Shown here one piece after another: positions 1-7,779 of a DNA stretch of 16,088 bases (within the stretch, counting starts at the first letter, position 1; each line of letters begins with the position of its first letter). This DNA comes from Bacteroidales bacterium (GTDB taxonomy: Bacteria > Bacteroidota > Bacteroidia > Bacteroidales > VadinHA17). A program made the position numbers and the translations under genes. The DNA is taken from the NCBI GenBank assembly GCA_016936695.1, contig JAFGXK010000232.1, forward strand, positions 1-16,088, in the 5' to 3' direction. The notes beneath the pieces are model-generated. The model saw only the letters and a list, made by a program, of their open reading frames with translations, made no database searches and had not been told where the DNA came from.

Positions 1-384
1 CGCAACAGTCTCCAGAAAATCCAGTTCCTTATCGGTGAATCCGGCGCTGAAGGATATGAAATCCATGAGCTGAACCAGGACATATATTTTCTGCTTCTGC
101 TGAAGCTCTTCGTTTATCTTTTCACAAATTGCCAGGATCCTTATTGATGTCAGCGAGGTACGCTTACGGTCTTTAATGCTGTCCTTCAGGATCCCATCAG
201 GATAGTAAAGCCTGAGATAGTCATCGAAGATTGCCATGTACTTAAGCACCTGTTCGTTGTTCAGATGCTTTGACAGAAACAACCGCACAACATCGCGGCC
301 TCTGCTGGATATCTCCCTGTCCGCATGAACATCACTTATCAGGGCGAAAAGCCGTATCAGCGCTTTAAGAATGGGTTCACTCAT
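1..384 (-). CDS. N-terminal part of a TerB-like/ABC-type large protein (cut by window edge)
   Basis: Reading the minus strand from an ATG at 384-382 gives 128 uninterrupted codons that run off the left edge, beginning MSEPILKALIRLFALISD. The segment is helical and soluble, with stretches such as RKRTSLTSIRILAICEKI followed by a glutamine-rich turn. It resembles the TerB-like N-terminal domain of a large Bacteroidetes protein that continues into an ABC ATPase and membrane segments. That identification is from family memory, and the ATPase part is outside the window. GGAAGA lies only 2 nt before the ATG, so the ribosome-binding site is poorly placed. It diverges from the SiaC-family gene across 385-583 and may be functionally linked to it. 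That it is coding is fairly sure; the family call is moderate. Confidence 0.6.
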   Translation of the reverse strand, partial: MSEPILKALIRLFALISDVHADREISSRGRDVVRLFLSKHLNNEQVLKYMAIFDDYLRLYYPDGILKDSIKDRKRTSLTSIRILAICEKINEELQQKQKIYVLVQLMDFISFSAGFTDKELDFLETVA

Positions 385-454
385 TCTTCCGGGAATTTAT
401 TATGCAAAACAAGTCAATTTTTTATTTTTCCCTTTAATTATTTCTGCAGAATGC

Positions 455-462
455 TATCTTTG
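455..462 (+). promoter_or_regulatory. Bacteroidetes-type -7 promoter box for the SiaC/TIR operon
   Basis: TATCTTTG matches the Bacteroidetes primary-sigma -7 consensus TAnnTTTG at every fixed position. The -33 region is only a T-rich stretch (about 418-432) with no clean TTG at the right spacing. Transcription would start near 468-472, giving a leader of about 110 nt before the ATG at 584. This is the best promoter candidate seen for the plus-strand gene run. Confidence 0.55.
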
Positions 463-516
463 TTTAAGATTATCAAGTTACTAATTAATATTTATCTGGA
501 GAAATATTTTTAAGAG

Positions 517-554
517 AACCTTTTAATTTTAAGGTTAGCCGGTAATTGCCCGGC
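517..554 (+). promoter_or_regulatory. Two adjacent hairpins in the leader of the SiaC-family gene
   Basis: The predicted untranslated leader holds two small inverted repeats back to back. One is AACCTT (517-522) with AAGGTT (531-536) around an AT-rich 8-nt loop. The other is GCCGG (538-542) with CCGGC (550-554) around a 7-nt loop. The second ends 29 nt before the ATG at 584. No upstream plus-strand gene is visible, so they are unlikely to be terminators of a preceding transcript. A role in mRNA stability or attenuation, or a binding site for a regulator, is possible but not shown. Confidence 0.35.
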
Positions 555-583
555 ATTTCTCCGTTGTTTTTCAAATGTCTCCC

Positions 584-985
584 ATGGAGAAGCTGATCAT
601 AGATCCGACAGTTTTTACGCCAAAGGTCATACTTGACCACGAGGAGCATTTTCTGGAGATCGGGGGTGAATCGAGACCCCAGGATGTTCGTGAATTTTAT
701 TTTCCCATTTTTGAATGGATGAATGATTTCAGTGATGAACTGCTGAATTCAGAAGCAAACACCAAGCCTGTAATTATCAATTTTAGTTTTAACTACTTCA
801 ATTCCGGATCCGCAAAGTGTATTCTTGATATCTGCAAGATCCTCGCAAGGTTGCGTTCCAGAAAAATCGAAGCTTCTGCCAGATGGCATTACGTTCATGG
901 CGACGATGATATGCTCGAAGCCGGCAGGGAAATATCCCGGATTGTGAACCTGCCTTTCGAATTTCTAGAATCAGAGATGAAATGA
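584..985 (+). CDS. siaC: SiaC-family (DUF1987) regulatory phosphoprotein
   Basis: The 133-residue soluble protein beginning MEKLIIDPTVFTPKVIL has the full length and pattern of SiaC/DUF1987. In Pseudomonas, SiaC is phosphorylated on a threonine in an NTSS motif by the kinase SiaB, dephosphorylated by the PP2C-type phosphatase SiaA, and when unphosphorylated it binds and activates the diguanylate cyclase SiaD. Here the equivalent motif is YFNSGSAK (residues 71-78), so the candidate phosphosite is Ser74. The C-terminal WHY signature and a LPFEF ending also fit. An in-frame ATG at 575 would add three residues; I chose 584 because the family usually starts with M-E-K-L. Its stop overlaps the start of the next gene (ATGA, 982-985), which encodes a PP2C phosphatase, the expected SiaA-like partner. 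No SiaB kinase or SiaD cyclase is visible. Confidence 0.85.
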   Translation: MEKLIIDPTVFTPKVILDHEEHFLEIGGESRPQDVREFYFPIFEWMNDFSDELLNSEANTKPVIINFSFNYFNSGSAKCILDICKILARLRSRKIEASARWHYVHGDDDMLEAGREISRIVNLPFEFLESEMK

Positions 986-2820
986 AGTCTGATTTCGGAT
1001 TTACAGGCCCGGAAGATTTCAGGGAGCGCCTGGCCGAACCGGTTGCACAGAGTCTTTATGACGATATCAGAAAGAACAACAGATTTCAGCCTGCCGGACC
1101 TTTGTTTCGAAAGAAATTTGCAGATCTCGGAGAAACTGAAAAGCAATTTTGGATTGAATATGCTTCGGGAACACCTGAAAAATATAGCTCTATCGGTCTA
1201 TTCCCAAGGCCTTATCGTGAATACTGCAGAACGTGCATCATTACAGGCAGTGAGATTGAAAACCTTATTTCGGACGATCTTGACAGGTTTCCCGACGAGC
1301 CTCGCACCTCCAACAGAAACCTTTTGTTTAGTGAGCTGAACTATTTTCTCCCTGCAAGCCTTAAAAAAGCCGGTCTTGAGCTTATAAGACAGGTGGAGGT
1401 TGCGGAGATTGACCTTTCCCTTATGTTGAAGATTGCCAGGGTGGTTCATGCCGGCTATCTTCATGAGATGACGAAACAGGCTTCCGGAATCCCCGAAGAA
1501 AAAAGGTCAGAAGCTGTAGGATTTGATGATCTTCCCCACGAAATATTGCAGTCAAACGTTGACTTTGCTGTTCATTTGCCAACCAGGCTGCTCGCCATAG
1601 GTTACAGGATAAGACCAGTCAGGAAGGGCTTCAAACCCAGGGCTCTTCACCTTGATGACATGGAGGTTGAGACAATGGCAAAGGTAGAACACCTGAGGTG
1701 GAGCTGGGAGAAAAGGCTTGACGGATGGACATATGGAGAGGTAAAGGATTCCCGGAAAAAGAGACATCCATGCCTGGTTCCATACGATGAACTAAGCGAA
1801 GGCGAAAAGGAAAAGGACCGTGAACTGGTAAGGCTGACCCCTGCCATACTCCGGGATATAAGATATGAAGCCTACCCTGTATCATCCGGACAAATTAGCA
1901 AGCTGTCATATGCCGTCAAACCCCGCAGCAGTATTCACAAGCTGTTATCCGGTACAGGTGATCTGACAGCCGGTATCAACGAACTTGCTGAAGATTCCCC
2001 GCTGATAAGGGAAAAGCTAAGCTCAATAGATGAGAAGATCCGGCTTACATTAAGCGAGGTTGAGGGCAGCTACAACTATGCCAGGCATATTCAGGAGGCT
2101 TTTCTTCCTGATGATCTTGACATCCGGGAATGCTTTCCTGAAAGCTTTGTGCTATTTGAGCCGAAGGATATTGTGAGCGGCGATTTTTACATGTTCGACA
2201 GGCATGACGGAAATGTGATATTCGCACTTGCCGACTGTACAGGGCACGGCATCCCGGCAGCACTTATAAGTACAATAGGATATGGAATACTTGATCAGAC
2301 GGTAAATATCCTAAAAATAAAAGATCCGGCAGAAGCACTGTGCAATCTTTTTTCCCGCATCCACCGTTTTCTGAGGAAGGATACGGCGGTTTTAGGTGTG
2401 TCAGATGACATGGCGATCGTCCTTTGCAGTCTCAATACCCTTACCAATACCCTGACTTACTCAGGAGCCGGAAATATTGTTTTTCATGTCACAGGCGGAA
2501 AAATTTCCGGCAATTTATCAGGCAATAGCTACGAAGGCAGCTACAGGAACGGCAGATATGATTTTAAGGCAAAGAGTCTTCAGCTAAAACTGAATGACTC
2601 ACTTTATATCTGTTCCGACGGCTTTGCCGACCAGTTCGGGGGTGGCAGACACCTGCGCTACAGCAGAAAAAGGTTGCGTGATTTCCTGTTACAGATATGC
2701 GATTACCCTATGCCCGAGCAGGGTGATATGCTATTCGAGGAATTGGAGCGATGGCGGGAAGATAAGAATTGCGATGAAGATCAAACGGATGATATAACCA
2801 TCATTGGGATAAGAGTCTGA
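982..2820 (+). CDS. RyR-domain / SpoIIE-type PP2C phosphatase fusion protein
   Basis: This 612-residue protein has no membrane segment. Residues about 145-300 look like the RyR region known from bacterial TrkA-N/RyR proteins: a first part with LPHEILQSNVDFAVHLP (184-200), then the diagnostic EHLRWSWEKRLDGWTYG (236-252) and KRHPCLVPYDEL (260-271). A helical linker with the HIQEAFLP motif (369-376) leads into a PP2C/SpoIIE phosphatase domain (about 360-612). Its expected metal-binding acids are present: D401 in SGDFY, D418 in ADCTGHG, D546 in SDGFAD and D604 in DDITII, so it should be active. Residues 1-140 are unassigned. It is translationally coupled to the SiaC-family gene by a 4-nt overlap, so SiaC dephosphorylation is the likely reaction, as for SiaA. 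SiaA itself senses through a membrane/HAMP architecture; here a RyR domain takes the sensor place. The ligand is unknown. The PP2C call is very secure, and the RyR call is secure on motif grounds. Confidence 0.88.
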   Translation: MKSDFGFTGPEDFRERLAEPVAQSLYDDIRKNNRFQPAGPLFRKKFADLGETEKQFWIEYASGTPEKYSSIGLFPRPYREYCRTCIITGSEIENLISDDLDRFPDEPRTSNRNLLFSELNYFLPASLKKAGLELIRQVEVAEIDLSLMLKIARVVHAGYLHEMTKQASGIPEEKRSEAVGFDDLPHEILQSNVDFAVHLPTRLLAIGYRIRPVRKGFKPRALHLDDMEVETMAKVEHLRWSWEKRLDGWTYGEVKDSRKKRHPCLVPYDELSEGEKEKDRELVRLTPAILRDIRYEAYPVSSGQISKLSYAVKPRSSIHKLLSGTGDLTAGINELAEDSPLIREKLSSIDEKIRLTLSEVEGSYNYARHIQEAFLPDDLDIRECFPESFVLFEPKDIVSGDFYMFDRHDGNVIFALADCTGHGIPAALISTIGYGILDQTVNILKIKDPAEALCNLFSRIHRFLRKDTAVLGVSDDMAIVLCSLNTLTNTLTYSGAGNIVFHVTGGKISGNLSGNSYEGSYRNGRYDFKAKSLQLKLNDSLYICSDGFADQFGGGRHLRYSRKRLRDFLLQICDYPMPEQGDMLFEELERWREDKNCDEDQTDDITIIGIRV

Positions 2821-2902
2821 TACACCTGGCTTTCACTCAATCCTTATCTTTATTTGACTTGCCTTCATTTCTTTCATAACTTTATCAAAATATATCTTAA
2901 GC

Positions 2903-5293
2903 GTGTCAGTCATTATCCCGGGATATAACTATGACATCTTCATCAGCTATCGCCAGAAAGACAACAAGTATGACGGTTGGGTGTCTGAATTTGTGGATCA
3001 TCTGAAGAGTGAAATTGAAGCCACATTCAAAGAAGAAATCAGTGTATATTTTGATAATAATCCGCACGACGGACTACTGGAGACCCACGACGTTGATGAT
3101 TCGCTGAAGGAAAAAATAAAATGCCTTATTTTCATTCCGGTTGTTTCGCGCACCTACTGCGATCCGAAGTCTTTCGCCTGGGAGCATGAATTCAAAGCAT
3201 TTGTTGAACAGGCTTCCCGGGATCAGTTTGGGCTGAAAGTGAAGCTCCCGAATGGAAATGTTGCACTACGGGTACTGCCGGTTCAGATACATGAACTGAA
3301 AGCCGATGACAAATCCCTTGTTGAGAGTGTCCTGGGCGGATTTCTCCGGCCGGTTGAATTTGTTTATGCCGAACCAGGCGTAAACCGGCCTCTCTCACCG
3401 GGAGACTCGGAGGAAAAGAATATGTACAGGATCAGCTACCGTAATCAGGTCAATAAGGTCGCCAATGCTATTGATGAAGTGATTTCAGGTCTGATAAGGG
3501 AAGCGGAGTCCGGATCTGAAGTTGCTGAATCTGAAATTGCACCACAACCCGTTCTCAGGGAAGGTTTACTGCAAAAAGTCAGGCAACCGAAGAATGAAAA
3601 GAAGAAAATGGTGTTCACATTCAGCTCATCAGTCATTATCCTGGTTCTGGCAGCTATTTATATATTCGCTGGCGGAAGCACCCTGCCATTCTCCAAACGC
3701 GACTGGATAATAATAACCGATTTTGAAAATCTGACTGATAATCCGGTTTTCGACAAATCTCTTTATACAGCTTTCTCTCTCAGTACGGGCCAGTCGAGAT
3801 ATGTAAACGTTTTCTCAAAGGCCAGAATGATGGAAACCCTTGCAAGAATGAAGATTGGCGATCAAAAATTTATTGATGAAGATATTGGAAGAGAAATGGC
3901 TATCCGTGAAGGCATCGGGCTATACTTAGTACCAAGTATAAGCAAGGCGGGGAGCAGTTATGCCATAACGGCGAAAATTCTGGAGACAAAGACCGGCGAC
4001 CTTCTGAAATCAGAGGTGCTTTATGCTTCTGAAGAGAATGACATACTACCGGTGATTGGTAAAATATCCAGAAAAATCCGCAAGGATCTGGGGGAGTCAA
4101 GATATAATATCTCTTTGCAGGATAAACCCCTTGGAAAAGTTACCACTTCATCGCTGGATGCACTGAAACAGTTTTCACTGGGTATAGAAAGTCATTTGGC
4201 AGCTGATTTCAGAGAAGCGAGGAAATACTACGAAAATGCACTGAGGATTGACACCGGATTTACTGCGGCCAAAGCTTCCCTGGGTAATATTTTGATTCAG
4301 AAGTTCAACGATCCGGGAGGTAAAATACTCCTTGGGGAAGCTCTTCGGAATGTTGAAAATCTTACTGACCGTGAAAAATACGGGATAATTGCCTTTCATG
4401 CCGAGCATGTCGAGAAGGATTACCATAAGGCAATTGAGAACATAGAAGTTCTGAAAAGATTATATCCGGACGATCCTGTAGTCCATAACAACCTTGGCTG
4501 GTACAATCAGCAAATCAGGCAATATGACATTGCACTCAGGGAATATAAGGAAGCGGTCAGGATTAATCCTGATCAGGGACTTACCTATTCAGGAATTCTA
4601 TGGATCTATGGTGAATTCCTGGGGATGATTGATTCTGTGATGGTCTGGGGAGAAAAAATGATTTCCGACAATCCTGAGAATCCATGGGGATACTTTTATT
4701 ATGGTTCTGCATGGTTTTGCCGCGACAGTATTTCAAGGAGCATAACCTGCTTCAAGAAAGCACTGGAAATCAATCCTGATTTCAGGGATGATCAATACCG
4801 GCTGTCTCATGCTTATCGCCATCTTGAAAACTACGATAAGGCAATAAAAGAGCTTGAGAAAATTCTTGAAAAATATCCCGGAGATGCATCTGCATATTAT
4901 GATATGGGTATTAATTACCAGGCAATGGGCAAGTTTCAGGAAGCCAGGAAATGGTATCTTAAGTTCAAAAAAATTGTTGAAGAAACCTGGATAAGTGAGT
5001 TTTCTGACTACTATGGCACTTATGCATCACTGGCCGCTGTTGCCGCAAGACTCGATGAGAAGGAATTATCTCAGCAGATGTTGAAGAAGGCTATGTCATT
5101 GGATTCCACTCAGTATTTAAGATTTGCAGAAGTTCTTTGTGTTCAGGGAGATATTCCGGGGGCACTAAAGTACCTGGGATCAGCCATAGATAATGGATAC
5201 AGGGACCTCTACTGGCTGAAAGTCAGCGCTGACCTGTCAGCTTTACGCTACGACATCCGTTACTGGAATCTTATTAACAGAATTGATAAATGA
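2903..5293 (+). CDS. TIR-transmembrane-TPR protein (paralogue 1)
   Basis: Translation from a GTG at 2903 gives 796 residues. Residues about 8-195 are a TIR domain: YDIFISYRQ (10-18) at strand A, and SRTYCDPKSFAWEHEF (82-97) around the position of the catalytic glutamate of NAD-cleaving TIRs, here E96 or E94. A lysine-rich stretch then precedes one hydrophobic helix (about 237-257), which predicts TIR inside the cell and the rest in the periplasm. Next comes a FlgO/TolB-like alpha-beta domain starting WIIITDFENL (268-277), then TPR repeats from about 418 to the end, e.g. AIKELEKILEKYPGDASAYY. The GTG start fits because the downstream paralogue has an aligned start. The 82-nt gap from the phosphatase gene is the longest in the run and shows no convincing promoter. 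NADase activity is inferred, not shown; the domain could instead act as a scaffold. Confidence 0.85.
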   Translation: MSVIIPGYNYDIFISYRQKDNKYDGWVSEFVDHLKSEIEATFKEEISVYFDNNPHDGLLETHDVDDSLKEKIKCLIFIPVVSRTYCDPKSFAWEHEFKAFVEQASRDQFGLKVKLPNGNVALRVLPVQIHELKADDKSLVESVLGGFLRPVEFVYAEPGVNRPLSPGDSEEKNMYRISYRNQVNKVANAIDEVISGLIREAESGSEVAESEIAPQPVLREGLLQKVRQPKNEKKKMVFTFSSSVIILVLAAIYIFAGGSTLPFSKRDWIIITDFENLTDNPVFDKSLYTAFSLSTGQSRYVNVFSKARMMETLARMKIGDQKFIDEDIGREMAIREGIGLYLVPSISKAGSSYAITAKILETKTGDLLKSEVLYASEENDILPVIGKISRKIRKDLGESRYNISLQDKPLGKVTTSSLDALKQFSLGIESHLAADFREARKYYENALRIDTGFTAAKASLGNILIQKFNDPGGKILLGEALRNVENLTDREKYGIIAFHAEHVEKDYHKAIENIEVLKRLYPDDPVVHNNLGWYNQQIRQYDIALREYKEAVRINPDQGLTYSGILWIYGEFLGMIDSVMVWGEKMISDNPENPWGYFYYGSAWFCRDSISRSITCFKKALEINPDFRDDQYRLSHAYRHLENYDKAIKELEKILEKYPGDASAYYDMGINYQAMGKFQEARKWYLKFKKIVEETWISEFSDYYGTYASLAAVAARLDEKELSQQMLKKAMSLDSTQYLRFAEVLCVQGDIPGALKYLGSAIDNGYRDLYWLKVSADLSALRYDIRYWNLINRIDK

Positions 5294-5294
5294 C

Positions 5295-7736
5295 ATGCCC
5301 AGCCTGATTCCGGGATATGAATACGACATTTTCATCAGCTACCGCCAGAACGATAACAGGCACGACGGCTGGGTAACTGAGTTCGTGGATCATCTCAGGG
5401 CTGAACTTGAAGCAACATTCAAGGACGAGATAAACGTCTACTTTGACCTTAATCCTCACGACGGACTGCTCGATACACATGATGTTGACGAATCCCTTAA
5501 ACAGAAACTCCTTTGCCTGATCTTCATTCCAGTCATTTCCCGCACTTACTGTGATCCTAAATCCTTCGCGTGGGAACATGAATTCAGGGCTTTCATCAGG
5601 CAAGCTTCCGCAGACAGTCTCGGGATGAAAGTCACCCTTCATAGCGGAAACGTTGCGAGCAGGATACTTCCTGTCAGAATTCATGAAATCGATCCTGACG
5701 ACAGGGATCTTATCGAACAAGAGACAGGAGGTGTACTCCGGGCTATTGATTTCATCTACAGGGAACCGGGAGTCAACCGACCTCTTACTCCAGTTGATGA
5801 CGAACATAAGAACCAGTTCGGGACAAGGTACCGGAACCAGATCAATAAAACGGCCAATGCCGTTAAAGAGATAATCTCCGCCCTGCAGTCGGATCAGACT
5901 TCAGTAATTAAGGAAAAGCATGGATTCAAAGAACCATGGGAAGAAAGCGGAACCCCGGGGCATGATTCCATCCCGGACGGCAGAAAAGCCAAATCATTCC
6001 GTCGTGCCCTGTTTTCCATACTGGCAATAATGGTGGCAATTGCACTTACATGGACACTGGTCCGGTTCGACAGAATCAGGTCCGGGTCCGGCAAACTGAA
6101 TGAGAGGTCAATAGCTGTACTTCCTTTCGAAAACATAGGCGCGATTGAAGACAATCTCTGGCTGGGAGATGCCCTGACGGAGGAAGTTATTTCACAGCTC
6201 GACAAGGTGAATGATTTGAAGGTCCGCCCGAGAACCTCTGTCCTGAAATACAGGGGAACAACCAGGTCAATACCAGATCTGGGAAGGGAACTTGAAGCAA
6301 ACTATATAATTGAAGGCAGTTACCAGATATTCGATGAGATCGTAAGGATAACGGTCAAACTTATCAATGCACGCAAGGATGAACAACTCTGGAGTAATGT
6401 GTTTGAAGGTACCTGGAATGAAATGCACAGCATGCAGACAGACATTGCTATCAGGACTGCTTCAACCCTTCGTGCAGTTCTCACTCCTGAAGAAAAGGCA
6501 CGTATCAGGAAAGACCCTACCGGGAGTGCTGGCGCATATAAAAGCTACCTTACAGCCAATGTTCTTTCTGAGAATGCCCTGTATTATCTCTTTTCAGGAA
6601 ACAAGTTTGTTGACTCCATAAGCTTTAATGAAGCCCTGTCAATGTACGACATGGCAATAAAAGAGGATCCCGGTTTTTCACTTGCCTATGCCAGGCGTGC
6701 AATTGCGCGGTCGTGGGGTTACCACGCCGGACAGCTTGATCCCTCACATATAGAAAAATGCAAGGCTGATGCCGAAAGGGCCCTGGAACTTGATAATAGC
6801 CTGGCTGAAGCATGGGTGGCTCTGGGCTTCTACAATTATTATTGTATCGGAGATAATTATGAAGCTCTTACCCATTTCAGCAAAGCTTCGGAGCTGGCCC
6901 CGGCCAGCTCCGAGCCTCTCTTCTATATGGCCATGGTGTACCGAAAAATGGACGACTGGCACAAATCACAGATTTTGATCAGGAAGGTAATAGCTGAAGA
7001 ACCGCAGGATGCCCTTGTACTTATCAATATCGGAGTTTCCTATGTTTATATGCACAGTTTTGACACTGCTATTGCCTTTTTTCAGAAAGCTTCCGAAATA
7101 TTACCAGAATGGTCAGTACCTTACACCATCATGCTGGAAACCTTTATCCTGAAGGATGGAAATACAGTCAATGCAAGGGAAGTGCTTGATACCATCATTT
7201 CGAGAACAGGGGAGAAACAGCAATATTATCAGATACTTCTTGACATCTACGATCGAAGATACAATGAAGCTTTGTATAAAGTAATGGCATCAACAGATGA
7301 AGATTTCGAATTTCCCGGGCTTAGATATCTTTTGAGCGGACTGGTCTACAGCCTTATGGACAATGAGCAATTGACAAAGTCATACTATGATTCTGCCCTT
7401 GTTCTGTATAAAAACCTGATCATGGAAAACCCTGATGACTGGTATTCATACAGCTGCTGCGGTCTGGCTTACGCCGGCCTGGGAAATGAAACAGATGCTG
7501 TAATTGCCGGCAAAACAGCGGTGGAGCTTGCGAGTGAAGACAACCTGGTTAAAAATGACATGATCATTAATCTGGCGAAGATACACGCAATGAACGGAAA
7601 TAAAGAGGAGGCAATACGGGAGGTTAAATATCTCCTTAACAATCCATCATGGTTCTCAGTGAACCTGCTTAAAATTGATCCGGCATGGGGTAAACTGAAT
7701 GAAGAGCCGGAAATAAAATCACTGACCATAAAATGA
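5295..7736 (+). CDS. TIR-transmembrane-TPR protein (paralogue 2)
   Basis: The 813-residue protein starts at ATG 5295, one base after the stop of paralogue 1. A TTG at 5283 would add four residues, but the ATG aligns exactly with the start of paralogue 1. The TIR domain (about 8-195) is close to paralogue 1, roughly two thirds identical by eye with no gaps, and keeps YDIFISYRQ and the CDPKSFAWEHEF segment with E94/E96. A basic stretch precedes a single membrane helix (about 238-256). After it the protein differs: RSIAVLPFENIG (271-282) opens a TolB/FlgO-like domain of the kind found in CadC-like and adenylate-cyclase-linked TPR proteins, followed by TPRs to the end. The two proteins thus share a cytoplasmic effector but carry different predicted extracytoplasmic halves. 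This fits duplication followed by divergence or domain exchange. Function is inferred as for paralogue 1. Confidence 0.86.
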   Translation: MPSLIPGYEYDIFISYRQNDNRHDGWVTEFVDHLRAELEATFKDEINVYFDLNPHDGLLDTHDVDESLKQKLLCLIFIPVISRTYCDPKSFAWEHEFRAFIRQASADSLGMKVTLHSGNVASRILPVRIHEIDPDDRDLIEQETGGVLRAIDFIYREPGVNRPLTPVDDEHKNQFGTRYRNQINKTANAVKEIISALQSDQTSVIKEKHGFKEPWEESGTPGHDSIPDGRKAKSFRRALFSILAIMVAIALTWTLVRFDRIRSGSGKLNERSIAVLPFENIGAIEDNLWLGDALTEEVISQLDKVNDLKVRPRTSVLKYRGTTRSIPDLGRELEANYIIEGSYQIFDEIVRITVKLINARKDEQLWSNVFEGTWNEMHSMQTDIAIRTASTLRAVLTPEEKARIRKDPTGSAGAYKSYLTANVLSENALYYLFSGNKFVDSISFNEALSMYDMAIKEDPGFSLAYARRAIARSWGYHAGQLDPSHIEKCKADAERALELDNSLAEAWVALGFYNYYCIGDNYEALTHFSKASELAPASSEPLFYMAMVYRKMDDWHKSQILIRKVIAEEPQDALVLINIGVSYVYMHSFDTAIAFFQKASEILPEWSVPYTIMLETFILKDGNTVNAREVLDTIISRTGEKQQYYQILLDIYDRRYNEALYKVMASTDEDFEFPGLRYLLSGLVYSLMDNEQLTKSYYDSALVLYKNLIMENPDDWYSYSCCGLAYAGLGNETDAVIAGKTAVELASEDNLVKNDMIINLAKIHAMNGNKEEAIREVKYLLNNPSWFSVNLLKIDPAWGKLNEEPEIKSLTIK

Positions 7737-7779
7737 GTGTTTTTCTTTAATTTTTTTGTAAAACTTAATAAAAAATGCC

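Noticed and set aside
575..583. Upstream ATG for the SiaC-family gene
   Set aside because: It adds only three residues before M-E-K-L, the usual family start. It remains possible but less likely.
2821..2902. Separate promoter for the TIR genes
   Set aside because: T-rich sequence with near matches such as TATCTTTA is present, but no convincing paired -33/-7 elements at correct spacing were found, so it was not annotated.
5283..5294. TTG start for the second TIR protein
   Set aside because: The ATG at 5295 aligns exactly with the start of paralogue 1 and directly follows the upstream stop; the TTG would add four unaligned residues.
5274..5807. A 177-codon minus-strand open frame over the second TIR gene
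   Set aside because: The sense frame is strongly conserved with the paralogous TIR gene, so the antisense frame is a by-product.
4083..7736. Transposon or phage origin of the TIR pair
   Set aside because: No transposase, integrase, terminal inverted repeats or tRNA attachment site is visible around the cluster.
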